A program made the translations under genes and the position numbers. Below are positions 36,155 to 43,769 of a stretch of DNA of 64,000 nt, one piece after another. This DNA is from an uncultured Lachnospiraceae bacterium (GTDB taxonomy: Bacteria; Bacillota; Clostridia; Lachnospirales; Lachnospiraceae). Where the stretch lies: the NCBI GenBank assembly GCA_947631505.1, contig CANRLR010000008.1, positions 38,460-102,459 of the forward strand, read 5' to 3'. Within the stretch, counting starts at the first letter, position 1; each line of letters opens with the position of its first letter. The notes below the pieces were generated by a model. The model saw only the letters and a list, made by a program, of their open reading frames with translations. It was not told the DNA's origin and did not search any database.

Positions 36155-36791
36155 TTAGCTCATTTCCTTTCCTGACTGACATTTTATTCTCAATGGCTTT
36201 TTCCCATTCATCTTCTGCGGGAATTTGTCCGGTTCTCTCCCACTGGTTTAAAATTTGTAAATACACACTTTTTCGTAATGCTTCTGTGGGAACATTCTCT
36301 TTTACCTGCTCCCGAATCTTTCCCAAATAAGCAGTAATCTCTCCTAACTCCGGCGTCACAAACTCCCGGGTCTTCTCTTTCAAATACTGCGTGACCACCG
36401 GGCTGTTGCCACCACTGCTAAATGCCGCAACGACCTCACCGGCTTTCAAATACGCAGGTAAAATAAAGTCACAGTCTTTCTGCTGGTCTACTGCATTTAC
36501 AAAAATTCCTCGTTCACGGCAGTCTCTACTGATTCTGTGATTTAATTTCTCATCATCCGTAGCAGCAATCACAAGAGAAAAGCCATCCAAATCTCCCGGC
36601 TCATATTCCTTTGAACAGCACATGACTTTCTCCTTCATCTCAAATATAGCATCCGAAATCTCCGTCGCTACTACGGTAACTTTGGCACCAAAATCCAACA
36701 GTACCCGAATTTTCCGAAATGCTACTGTGCCACCTCCTACAACTAGACAGGGACACTGTTCTAATTGAATAAACATTGGAAAATATGACAT
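36078..36791 (-). CDS. Precorrin-2 dehydrogenase/sirohydrochlorin ferrochelatase (Met8/CysG N-terminal type)
   Basis: Final two steps to siroheme: NAD-dependent oxidation of precorrin-2 and iron insertion. The Rossmann motif VVGGGTVAFRKIRVLL is at 17-32, and the conserved FSSGGNSPVVTQYLKEKTRE segment follows at about 124-143. The 237 residues exceed the usual 200-210: the basic, low-complexity C-terminal 40 residues (KAADEGNFTEYGTGKSCQSR at the very end) come from the region overlapping hemB and may be an extension with no function. GAGGG precedes the ATG. First biosynthetic gene after the ABC transporter. Confidence 0.93.
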   Translation of the reverse strand: MSYFPMFIQLEQCPCLVVGGGTVAFRKIRVLLDFGAKVTVVATEISDAIFEMKEKVMCCSKEYEPGDLDGFSLVIAATDDEKLNHRISRDCRERGIFVNAVDQQKDCDFILPAYLKAGEVVAAFSSGGNSPVVTQYLKEKTREFVTPELGEITAYLGKIREQVKENVPTEALRKSVYLQILNQWERTGQIPAEDEWEKAIENKMSVRKGNELSGTDKKAADEGNFTEYGTGKSCQSR

Positions 36792-36827
36792 TTTTCCCTC
36801 ACTTCCGCACTACCGATTCGCCGGCCT

Positions 36828-37514
36828 TTATACTTGCAGCTTCTGCAGAAAGGCACGGGTTCTCTCATTCTTCGGATGGTCAATGACTTCCTCCGGTGTT
36901 CCTTCTTCCACAATCAGTCCCTCATCCATAAAAACAACACGGTCGGATACCGCTTTGGCAAAATCAATTTCATGAGTAACAATTACCATCGTCCTTTTAT
37001 CTGCTGCCAATGCTTTTAATATCCGTAAAATCTCTGCTGTAATTTCCGGATCCAAGGCAGACGTCGGTTCATCAAAAAATATGAGTTCAGGATGCATCGC
37101 CAATGCTCTGGCGATGGCGACACGCTGCTGCTGTCCACCAGATAATTCACAAGGATAAGCATTTTCTTTGTCCTGCAATCCGACTTTGGCAAGAATTTCT
37201 CTTGCTTCTTTATATACTTCTTCCGGTTCTCTTTTCTGAATTTTAATCGGAGCATCTGCCACGTTTTTCATAACAGAAAAGTGCGGAAATAGGTTGAAAT
37301 TCTGAAAAACTAACCCAAATGTACCATTATAATTAATTTCTCCGGCATCTGCCGTTTCCAAATAAGTGGCACATCTCAGCAATGTGGACTTGCCGGAACC
37401 GGAAGGCCCAATAATCGAGACCACCTCTCCTTCCTTTACTTTCAGATTGATATCCTTTAAAACTTCTTTCCCGTCAAAGGATTTCTTGATATGACTTAAT
37501 GTTAATACGACCAT
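36828..37514 (-). CDS. Polar amino acid ABC transporter ATP-binding protein
   Basis: ATPase of a PAAT-type importer. 228 residues with Walker A GPSGSGKST (about 37-45), signature LSGGQQQR, Walker B LIFFDEPTSALD and the switch histidine in VIVTHE. It pairs with the fused binding protein-permease 12 bases upstream. In this setting the likely cargo is a polar or sulfur amino acid such as cystine, but this is inferred only from the siroheme neighbours. Gap to the next gene is 36 bases, so it is probably part of the same operon. Confidence 0.94.
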   Translation of the reverse strand: MVVLTLSHIKKSFDGKEVLKDINLKVKEGEVVSIIGPSGSGKSTLLRCATYLETADAGEINYNGTFGLVFQNFNLFPHFSVMKNVADAPIKIQKREPEEVYKEAREILAKVGLQDKENAYPCELSGGQQQRVAIARALAMHPELIFFDEPTSALDPEITAEILRILKALAADKRTMVIVTHEIDFAKAVSDRVVFMDEGLIVEEGTPEEVIDHPKNERTRAFLQKLQV

Positions 37515-37526
37515 GCTAAAACCTCC

Positions 37527-39143
37527 TTAACGGTAATAATCTAATTTCTTTTCAAACTTCTCCATTACATAGGCAACAATAAAATTAAATATGTAGTAGA
37601 ACACACCGGCAAGGAACAACGGATACAACGATTTCTCTGCCGCTGCAATCTGTTTCCCAATGGTAAACATCTCGGCATAAGAAAGAGCAAATGCGAGTGA
37701 GGTATCTTTTACCAACGTAATAATTTCATTCGTGACCGGTGGCAGTACCCTCTTGACCATCTGCGGAAAAATAATACGGAAGAAAGTCTGCGGTCTGCTA
37801 TATCCCATTACCTTTGCTGCTTCCCGCTGTCCAATCGGTATACTTTGAATTCCTGAACGGTAAATTTCCGCAAAATATGCCGCATAATTCAAAGAAAATC
37901 CAATAATTACCGCATAAAAACGGTAAGAATAGGAGGTTGATATACCAAATACATAATATGGTGCAAAGAACACAACAAATAACTGTAACATTAATGGTGT
38001 TCCCCGCATTATGGAAATATAAATTCTGGCTATCCATTGCAGCACCGGGAATCTGCACATTCTGACTGCCGAAATCAGCAGGCCTAACGGCATGGAAAAC
38101 AACAGTGTCAAACTAAAGATTGCCAACGTCGCCAGCATACCAGAACCAAGCTGCCGGAGAATTCCTAAAATCTTCGTGCTGCCTTTGGCACTGCCATTGC
38201 CACCGGCGGCTGTTCCTGAGACAGCTGTCCCTGAAACATTTTGCGGTCCCGGAGTTGCTAACTTCGCAGTATCAATATTGGGAACGCTGCCTCCGTCTAT
38301 ATATTTGGTATCCTCTGTGCTGAGACATGCACTGGATTCCAGTCCCCACTTCTTTACAATCTTGTCAAAGGTTCCGTCATACAGCATTTCCAAAAGAGTC
38401 ACCTGCACCGTATCACGAAGTTCTGTATCTCCTAATTTAAAACCGATTCCATAAGCCTCTGTGGACAGATGTTCCTCTAACATTACAAAAACATCTTCTT
38501 TTCCCGCAAGCTGGTAATCTGCCACGCCGATATCCATGGCAATGGCGTCCACCATCCCGCTCTCTAAATTCATCATGGCAGAGTTGTAATCTGCCACCTG
38601 CTGTAATTCCTTGAAAGAAGCCGCTAATGCTTTATTCTCTTTCGACGCATCCTCTCCCGTCAGGGCAGCCAGTGCGGAAGAATCATTTTGTACAACAACA
38701 ATTTTCCCTTTTAAATCCGATAATTGATGTATACCGGAATCCTTTTTAACAATGACAACCTGAGAATTATCCACATATGGCGTACTCCAGGTATACTTGT
38801 CCTCACGCCCATCCATCGTAAATCCATTCCATATACAGGATATAGCCCCGGATTCCAGTTCCGAATCTTTCGATTCCCAAGCAATCGGACGCTTAATTAA
38901 TGTCCAGTTATTTCTTTTACACACCTCTTCTGCCAAATCCAAGTCGAACCCCACATATTCACCGGATTCATCCCGGTATCCATAAGGCGGAAATTCGGCA
39001 TCAAATCCGACAATAAATTCCTCTTTTTCTACTGCCTGACACTTAGTCACTGACATTCCCAGTGTTCCAGTCAGCATCATCACCAGACAAAGAAGTCCCA
39101 ATCCGGCTGAAAATCTTCGTCCACATTTCTTTTCCTTTTGCAT
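37527..39143 (-). CDS. Amino acid ABC transporter: substrate-binding protein fused to permease
   Basis: A 538-residue fusion. A signal peptide (1-37) leads to a family-3 solute-binding domain (about 42-275: FIVGFDAEFPPYGYRDESGEYVGFDLDLAEE is its typical start, AYGIGFKLGDTELRD its end), a Gly/Ala/Thr-rich linker (about 300-320) and a PAAT permease domain with five or so helices and the ATPase-contact loop GQREAAKVMGYSRPQTF. Such fusions tether the receptor to the channel and occur in Firmicutes (GlnP-like). AAAGGA lies seven bases before the ATG. First gene of the long operon; a promoter lies 114 bases upstream. Confidence 0.94.
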   Translation of the reverse strand: MQKEKKCGRRFSAGLGLLCLVMMLTGTLGMSVTKCQAVEKEEFIVGFDAEFPPYGYRDESGEYVGFDLDLAEEVCKRNNWTLIKRPIAWESKDSELESGAISCIWNGFTMDGREDKYTWSTPYVDNSQVVIVKKDSGIHQLSDLKGKIVVVQNDSSALAALTGEDASKENKALAASFKELQQVADYNSAMMNLESGMVDAIAMDIGVADYQLAGKEDVFVMLEEHLSTEAYGIGFKLGDTELRDTVQVTLLEMLYDGTFDKIVKKWGLESSACLSTEDTKYIDGGSVPNIDTAKLATPGPQNVSGTAVSGTAAGGNGSAKGSTKILGILRQLGSGMLATLAIFSLTLLFSMPLGLLISAVRMCRFPVLQWIARIYISIMRGTPLMLQLFVVFFAPYYVFGISTSYSYRFYAVIIGFSLNYAAYFAEIYRSGIQSIPIGQREAAKVMGYSRPQTFFRIIFPQMVKRVLPPVTNEIITLVKDTSLAFALSYAEMFTIGKQIAAAEKSLYPLFLAGVFYYIFNFIVAYVMEKFEKKLDYYR

Positions 39144-39256
39144 TGTTCTGTCCTTTCTGCTTTTTAATACCTTATCCGATCATCCCCTTTGTAAAACATT
39201 TGCAGAGGATGCTCTCACGATGAACAAGCCACACTTGCTCCCGCTCACTGACACTC

Positions 39257-39285
39257 ATTATATCATAATATTCGTCCCGACACAA
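39257..39285 (-). promoter_or_regulatory. Predicted promoter of the transporter-siroheme operon
   Basis: On the minus strand TTGTGT and TATAAT are 17 bases apart, and the -10 box is extended (TGATATAAT). The leader of about 105 bases to the start at 39143 contains two possible hairpins (AGCAAG/CTTGTT, and GCATCC/GGGATG around 39180-39212), so post-initiation control is possible; I do not recognise a known riboswitch or T-box in it. Confidence 0.65.
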
Positions 39286-39342
39286 ACAAAGAGGAAAAAA
39301 TGTTTGTGTCCAGCAAACGTTGGCACTTTTTAATTTTCCATC

Positions 39343-39477
39343 TTTCACGCAGAAACAAAACACTCGAACAGCCGCTCCCGCTTAATCAATTACGTAGCAC
39401 TAAGGGTGCGCCGACCACGCGCACCCCTTAGTGACGCAATTGAAATACTGTTCTCATTGTTTTGTTTCTGTGTGAAA
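39343..39477. repeat. 135-base fold-back element at the island boundary
   Basis: Outer arms TTTCACGCAGAAACAAAACA (39343-39362) and TGTTTTGTTTCTGTGTGAAA (39458-39477) are inverted with one mismatch in 20. Inside them GAACAG (39366-39371) pairs with CTGTTC (39448-39453), and the centre (39387-39442) is a strong GC-rich stem built on CACTAAGGGTGCGC and GCGCACCCCTTAGTG with CAATT/AATTG at its base. The whole folds into one interrupted hairpin. No open reading frame fits it. It stands exactly where the conserved operon ends and the mosaic island begins; it could be a MITE-like element, a recombination site or a structured RNA. Confidence 0.75.
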
Positions 39478-39516
39478 TACTGCACAATTACAGATGTGCC
39501 TACAATTTCTTACCTG

Positions 39517-39543
39517 TTTTCAATCTCCCCGTAGGATTGAAGG
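39517..39543. repeat. Island palindromic repeat, copy A
   Basis: TTCAATC (39519-39525) and GATTGAA (39535-39541) form a perfect inverted repeat around CTCCCCGTAG, two bases after the NUDIX stop codon. Copies B and C share the sequence TTTCAATCTCYCC and its flank. Confidence 0.65.
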
Positions 39544-40032
39544 TTATTGTTCTATTACTGTTTTTACAAGTTGCCAACCTATACTTCCTTCCCGCAATAA
39601 GGATAATGCATTTTCATATTTTACCCATTCTACGGAATCAACCTCACTCGACAACTTAAAATCTTGTTTGCTTACTGTCGCTTTATACCCTAACATTAGC
39701 ATTTCTCTCTTTTCGTAAGGATAACTACTTACAAACTCCAAATCTTCGACATCTTGACCTATTTCCTCTTTAACCTCACGAATTACTGTTTCTTCAGCTG
39801 ATTCACCTATTTTCATAATGCCTGCTACACAAACATATTTTGTTGTTGAAACATAATTTTGGCGAAGTAAGGCTACTTCTCCATACTCATTTACTACAGC
39901 TGCTATAATACTCGTTGTAAACATATCCCACAGAGGAATATTACATTTTTCACAAAAAGGAATCATTCCCTCATCACCAATTTCTTTGCTTATAAGTTTT
40001 GTTCCACAATGTGGACAATATGTAAATCTCAT
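39544..40032 (-). CDS. NUDIX hydrolase with N-terminal zinc ribbon
   Basis: A 162-residue nucleotide-diphosphate hydrolase. The N-terminus is a zinc ribbon (CPHCG at 6-10 and CEKC at 27-30), as in NudC-type NADH pyrophosphatases, and the Nudix box is GESAEETVIREVKEEIG at about 77-93, complete. The usual NudC N-terminal domain is missing, so the substrate is open. GGAGG lies eight bases before the ATG. Last intact gene of the island array before the fold-back element. Confidence 0.88.
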   Translation of the reverse strand: MRFTYCPHCGTKLISKEIGDEGMIPFCEKCNIPLWDMFTTSIIAAVVNEYGEVALLRQNYVSTTKYVCVAGIMKIGESAEETVIREVKEEIGQDVEDLEFVSSYPYEKREMLMLGYKATVSKQDFKLSSEVDSVEWVKYENALSLLREGSIGWQLVKTVIEQ

Positions 40033-40075
40033 TCTTTATTACCTCCATCAAAATTCCAGCTTTCTTTATATTCTA

Positions 40076-40282
40076 TCATATCCATATCAGATATTGTATT
40101 GTCAGACCATGCCTGCCGCCATCCAACACCAGCCTTGCATATTCAAGAGGTTCATCTATCGCCAGTGCATTAAGCGAATTCTGCAGGCAGGGAGTTGTTT
40201 TCAATCCGCCCTCTGCCTTATTACAATCAATCCGCACTATGTAATTCTCAAATGCCGTTACATCAATACTGTTATCTGTTGG
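40076..40282 (-). pseudogene. C-terminal remnant of an unrecognised gene (IDVTAFENYIVR family)
   Basis: A start-less open stretch of 68 codons reads like real protein: SIDVTAFENYIVRID, then GGLKTTPCLQNSLNALAIDEP and EYARLVLDGG, before a stop. I recall similar C-termini in small Lachnospiraceae proteins of unknown function, whose normal tail is different, so both ends may be altered. The same family reappears as a shorter fragment at about 45,940-46,010, and the two share a 64-base DNA repeat. Confidence 0.55.
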
Positions 40283-40295
40283 TTATACTCTGCAT
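40232..40295. repeat. 64-base island repeat, copy 1
   Basis: About 80 per cent identical, without gaps, to 45956-46019. It begins inside the FENYI coding fragment and extends beyond its 5' end to TATACTCTGCAT, where no frame is open; both copies start right after the 3' end of a truncated gene. Confidence 0.75.
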
Positions 40296-40330
40296 ATATC
40301 AATCTCACCTTATCCTTTCCTATAAATGTA

Positions 40331-40573
40331 TTAAAAGCATCTTTTATCTGCAACAAAGTCCGTATGTATTTCTTCATTATCGTCATCAACATCAGGATAA
40401 TCATCCAAATAGCATATAGTATCACCAGAAGCTATTTCCACAAAATCCATAGTATATATACAAAAAACATCTTCCGAGAAATTATCTGCTCCATTTTCGA
40501 TTATCATATTTGGAAAAATTCGCACCATTCGGATAAAACACGCTTTTTCTCTCTTGCACTTTTGTATTTTGGG
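40331..40573 (-). pseudogene. Fragment of an unrecognised acidic protein gene
   Basis: An 80-codon open stretch whose first internal ATG is at 40528, without a ribosome binding site. Plausible coding text continues upstream of that ATG (KCKREKACFIRMVRIFPNMI), so the true N-terminus is missing. The C-terminal part is acidic (CYLDDYPDVDDDNEEIH). The family is not recognised. The stop is followed after about 35 bases by the 64-base repeat. Confidence 0.45.
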
Positions 40574-40643
40574 TTATACGGATATCCATCGAGCTGTGTA
40601 CAATTGATTGACAACTCAAGTATTTCAGGCACTTACAAAAGAA

Positions 40644-41252
40644 CTATTTTAGTTGCATTTGCTTTAACAATTTCACTATTTTATCTCTGTTTTTTCCAAG
40701 TTTCATAAAGGTAGGAAGTTGATCTGCTTGTGTCCGCATGCCCGCTCCCATAGGATTGGGATCCTCTCGTAACTCTGCGCTTAGATATTCTATCAGATAA
40801 GCAAGATGCTCTCTGTTTAGTGCCCATACCAGTTTGCCATCAAAAGAAGATAAAAACCAAAGTTCTAAACCAAATATGGATTCATATCCATTTCGTACTT
40901 GTTCGTAGCACCCATAATAACCTTTCTTCGTCTTTTGAACCTTTCCCTGCATTCTATGCCCACAGTAAGAACATACTACACGAAGGGCTGGATAATTCTT
41001 TTTTGCTTCCTCTGTAACATCTACTCTGTAATACCTTCCGCAGTTCTCACACTGGTTTTGAACATCATAACGATACCGAAACTGCTCTGTCTTCATAGAT
41101 TTATTACAGTTTGTACAGACAAATCGATAAATCCCTTCATGCTCCGATACTATACCTCGCTTGCCACAATTTGGGCATTTAACATCAATCCCGGTTTGTA
41201 TTACCGTACAAACCGAATATTTACCATATTTTTCATCCGTAATACGTTTCAT
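40644..41252 (-). CDS. Zinc-ribbon protein of unknown function
   Basis: A 202-residue protein with three CxxC-type pairs in the first half: CPNCGKRG / CTNCNK (about 26-50) and CENCGRYY / CSYCGHR (about 68-98), giving two zinc ribbons. The second half is helical with no motif I recognise (LVWALNREHLAYLIEYLSAELRED). A role in binding nucleic acid or protein is possible; I cannot name a family. The start is preceded by GGAAG only. It lies 28 bases after the gene at 41281 on the same strand. Confidence 0.7.
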   Translation of the reverse strand: MKRITDEKYGKYSVCTVIQTGIDVKCPNCGKRGIVSEHEGIYRFVCTNCNKSMKTEQFRYRYDVQNQCENCGRYYRVDVTEEAKKNYPALRVVCSYCGHRMQGKVQKTKKGYYGCYEQVRNGYESIFGLELWFLSSFDGKLVWALNREHLAYLIEYLSAELREDPNPMGAGMRTQADQLPTFMKLGKNRDKIVKLLKQMQLK

Positions 41253-41280
41253 GATTATCTTCCTTCCCTAATCATCTAAT

Positions 41281-41721
41281 TCAGTTGGACATTGGTGGCT
41301 TCCACCTGTTTCTTGCATATAATGCCACGTCATCATCGTTTTCGACATCCTTTACTATTCCTTCGCCTACAATATGAGGACCTTCCATAATTAAAAATTC
41401 TGCACCTTTAACCAGTTTGTGATACCCTACTCCCTCGTAGAGTGACACTACTATCGCATCAATTTCTTTGTCGTACACACAAGCATCCCCATCCGCGAAG
41501 GTTACTCCTAAATATTCTTCATCACCTTTTACAACTAAATGGGGCGAATATCTTATTCCCATCTCTGCATTAAAACATGGTGGATTCTTCCTTATACTAT
41601 TTGAGAAAAACTTTACTTTTACCCAATACAACTCATTCATATCATCCTCACTGTAAACTTCAAATTCGCTTTTCACAAACTTAAAAAAATTTATACCATT
41701 AGAAATCCAGCTTATAATCAT
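41281..41721 (-). CDS. Unrecognised small protein of the island
   Basis: About 146 residues from the ATG at 41721; a TTG at 41748 overlapping the previous stop is the other option, and neither has a good ribosome binding site. The middle (CFNAEMGIRYSPHLVVKGDEEYLGVTF) and end (FLIMEGPHIVGEGIVKDVEN) are beta-rich, recalling a small barrel. No family recognised. It overlaps or abuts the 60-residue gene upstream, so translation may be coupled. Confidence 0.6.
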   Translation of the reverse strand: MIISWISNGINFFKFVKSEFEVYSEDDMNELYWVKVKFFSNSIRKNPPCFNAEMGIRYSPHLVVKGDEEYLGVTFADGDACVYDKEIDAIVVSLYEGVGYHKLVKGAEFLIMEGPHIVGEGIVKDVENDDDVALYARNRWKPPMSN

Positions 41722-41744
41722 GTATAGATTTAACTTTTTCCTCT

Positions 41745-41927
41745 TCAATACGGTTTATGTAATGTTTTATTATAAAATTCGGATACAAAATTATGTTCTA
41801 TTCCTTGCTGATCTGTGTATGTAATACCGGCTGAATACAGGCTATAGGAATAACGTTTTGGACCACTATTTTCATCTCCAATAGGAAAAAGAATATCTTT
41901 CAAGTGTGTTGGTATTGGTAAATCCAT
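41745..41927 (-). CDS. 60-residue protein of unknown function
   Basis: A short gene with a convincing ribosome binding site (ACGGAGG, ten bases before the ATG). The sequence, from MDLPIPTHLKDILFPIG to NFVSEFYNKTLHKPY, is compositionally normal with many tyrosines, but I recognise no family. It may be a complete small protein or the head of a longer one cut by a frameshift into the next gene, whose frame begins at its stop codon. Palindromic repeat copy B lies just upstream. Confidence 0.55.
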   Translation of the reverse strand: MDLPIPTHLKDILFPIGDENSGPKRYSYSLYSAGITYTDQQGIEHNFVSEFYNKTLHKPY

Positions 41928-41964
41928 AGTATTTAATCCTCCGTAGATTCAAATTCCTGCGTGC

Positions 41965-41989
41965 TTTCAATCTCTCCACAAGACTGAAA
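41965..41989. repeat. Island palindromic repeat, copy B
   Basis: TTTCAATC and GACTGAAA form an imperfect inverted repeat around TCTCCACAA. The left flank (ATTCCTGCGTGC) also resembles those of copies A and C. It lies in the leader of the gene at 41745. Confidence 0.6.
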
Positions 41990-42073
41990 TTCTCACCTGC
42001 TTATGAGACTACGATTTATGAACACAAGTAATAGTTCTTCACAAAGTTAATCTTTTAACACAAGCCATTTTGT

Positions 42074-42654
42074 CTACTCTCCAATCTCCTTACGTTCCAA
42101 AAATTGCTCATATATCTTTTCAGAATTAAGCAGCTTAGCAGAATGATTTTCTATCTCGTATATATCATCACCATCTGATGTAGAGATAAAATATGTTACT
42201 TCCTCAGAATTCTCTCCAAAAATCTTCTCTTCATTACAGTCTTAAACACGGAAGTTACCGTTTCAAAAAACATAGCTTTATATTTGGCATATTCTTCAGA
42301 ATTGGATTCTTCTTTTTTATATAATGCCTGAGTGATTTTATTTAACTCACTGTTCTCGCCATCTGAATATCCCCACTCATCCGGTAACCACTTCGTCAAA
42401 CACACCAGTCCTTCTTCTATCTGTCTTATATCTTCCTCCGATAAATCCTCTTTCACCATTTCCAGATATTCTTCATCTGCCTTTTTCAAGTATTCATAAG
42501 TATTTAATGCCATATACAGAGTAATGCAATCACTATCTATAACCAATGCTACGGAATACAATTCTTCCCCTTTCATTTCTTTCAGTGCTCTTTTTGTATC
42601 CTTTTTGATTGCTTTGTATATCTTTTTACTCATCTTGTTAAAAAACTTTTCCAT
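42074..42654 (-). pseudogene. DUF4303 gene broken by a frameshift
   Basis: From the ATG at 42654 (AGAGGAG ten bases before) the frame encodes a DUF4303-type protein: SVALVIDSDCITLYMALNT and LTKWLPDEWGYSDGEN are typical. Near 42,235 the frame runs out in RRFLERILRK, but the next frame continues convincingly (IFGENSEEVTYFISTSDGDD ... EKIYEQFLERKEIGE) to a stop at 42074. One missing or extra base around an AGAAGATTTTTGG stretch explains it. The restored protein would be about 193 residues. Sequencing error, true decay and slippage at the A/T-rich run are all possible. Confidence 0.75.
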
Positions 42655-42720
42655 TATGGCTGTACTCCTCTCGTCAATCATTCTGAAAATTCAATTTGCG
42701 GTCTTCTGCCTATTCCAAAT

Positions 42721-42852
42721 TCAACTTACTAGTACATTAAGCACTGTTTCATGCAAAACCTCCTGATTATAAGATTCAAGTATAACCCATGCATTTTTGT
42801 ATATCAGAGGATTCATATCATGTCTTTTATCACTAATTTCCTGTGCGTTCAT
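42721..42852 (-). CDS. 43-residue ORF translationally coupled to the PH-like gene
   Basis: ATG at 42852 lies four bases after the stop of the gene at 42857, and the GGAGGG inside that gene's last codons gives a binding site at 11 bases. The peptide runs MNAQEISDKRHDMNPLIYKN to EVLHETVLNVLVS. It looks like protein rather than chance but may be the head of a longer lost gene. No family recognised. Confidence 0.45.
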   Translation of the reverse strand: MNAQEISDKRHDMNPLIYKNAWVILESYNQEVLHETVLNVLVS

Positions 42853-42856
42853 CGTA

Positions 42857-43381
42857 CTAATTCCCTCCTGCATAACGTTCCCACTCTTGATATTTCTGCT
42901 GAACCAATTTCTTTACCTGACTATAATTCGGACTGTAACTATTTATCCACATCCTTTTAGACTTTGTACAAAGAGTTATAAAATAATGTTTGGGACCATT
43001 GGTTATGGTATACCACTTGACTTCTGCATCAGTGAAATTGTAAATTTTACCCATTAGGTTCCGATGCCATATTCCGTTCTCGTGAAATATTACTGTCCAA
43101 TTTTTCATATACTTAACAAACAGCCATCCCCCGGCTACGCCAAGTGCCCCCGCACCGACAGACAGTACCAATAAAGACAACTTCTCTAACACATACATAT
43201 TATCGCTGGTTAGACAGATTATGGTCAGTCCTGTACCGGGAAAAAAACCAAAAACCAAAAGAATAACTGCCAGAAATCCAAGGTGCGCTGTACAATAATG
43301 ACACACTAAAACATCATTTCTGTTTTGATATTCCTGCGGTATTTCGTATTTTAGAATATTCATCAATCTCGTTCTTTTCAT
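42857..43381 (-). CDS. Two-helix membrane protein with PH-like domain
   Basis: A 174-residue protein. After a short soluble start come two membrane helices (about 32-55 and 68-92, with FGFFPGTGLTIICLT between), then a C-terminal domain reading WTVIFHENGIWHRNLMGKIYNF, the pattern of bacterial PH-like domains in membrane proteins of unknown role. AAGGAGG lies seven bases before the ATG. The last codons carry the binding site of the 43-residue ORF. Confidence 0.7.
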   Translation of the reverse strand: MKRTRLMNILKYEIPQEYQNRNDVLVCHYCTAHLGFLAVILLVFGFFPGTGLTIICLTSDNMYVLEKLSLLVLSVGAGALGVAGGWLFVKYMKNWTVIFHENGIWHRNLMGKIYNFTDAEVKWYTITNGPKHYFITLCTKSKRMWINSYSPNYSQVKKLVQQKYQEWERYAGGN

Positions 43382-43414
43382 GTACTTACCTCCTTGATTT
43401 TGTTGTTTTTTATA

Positions 43415-43681
43415 CTAACCCGGTAAGGTACACATATGTTTATACAGTGCCTCTTCTCCATCCTCTATCAGAATATCCATAGGTTTACGATTATCAAATG
43501 CTGGTACTGGTGAATAAAACCATTCCACCAATTGCTCTCCACCATGATATATAGTACGAGCTCCCATAGACCACAACAAATCAGACAGTCCTTCTATTTC
43601 AGATTTAACAAAAGAATTTTCTTTTTCAATATCTCTTCTGTTTTCTTCATCAAGTCTTTCTGTGTCATTGTTTGCCTCCAT
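43415..43681 (-). CDS. Small protein with DUF2384-like (MbcA/ParS toxin-binding) C-terminus
   Basis: An 88-residue protein whose last 40 residues (EWFYSPVPAFDNRKPMDILIEDGEEALYKHM) resemble the toxin-binding domain of Xre/MbcA/ParS antitoxins (WL..PN.AL.GR.P.DLL). The usual DNA-binding half and the adjacent RES-domain toxin are missing. The start is uncertain: the GGAGG at 43,678 favours an out-of-frame ATG (MTQKDLMKKTEEILKK), while the in-frame ATG at 43681 has only AAGG two bases before; a frameshift near 43,620 would reconcile them. Copy C of the palindromic repeat is in its leader. Confidence 0.55.
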   Translation of the reverse strand: MEANNDTERLDEENRRDIEKENSFVKSEIEGLSDLLWSMGARTIYHGGEQLVEWFYSPVPAFDNRKPMDILIEDGEEALYKHMCTLPG

Positions 43682-43701
43682 AACCTTCTAATCTTCTGTT
43701 G

Positions 43702-43728
43702 TTTTCAATCTCTCCATAAAACTGAAAG
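43702..43728. repeat. Island palindromic repeat, copy C
   Basis: TTTTCAATC and ACTGAAAGTT form an imperfect inverted repeat around TCTCCATAAA, between the exonuclease-like gene and the DUF2384-like gene. Shares TTTCAATCTCTCC exactly with copy B. Confidence 0.6.
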
Positions 43729-43769
43729 TTTCCTCTCTATTGAATTCCAATTAAGTAATTTATCTGGTT

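Noticed and set aside
39343..39477. Calling the fold-back element an integron attC site
   Set aside because: The paired GTTRRRY/RYYYAAC core sites expected of attC are not evident and no integrase lies in the window, so only the structure is reported.
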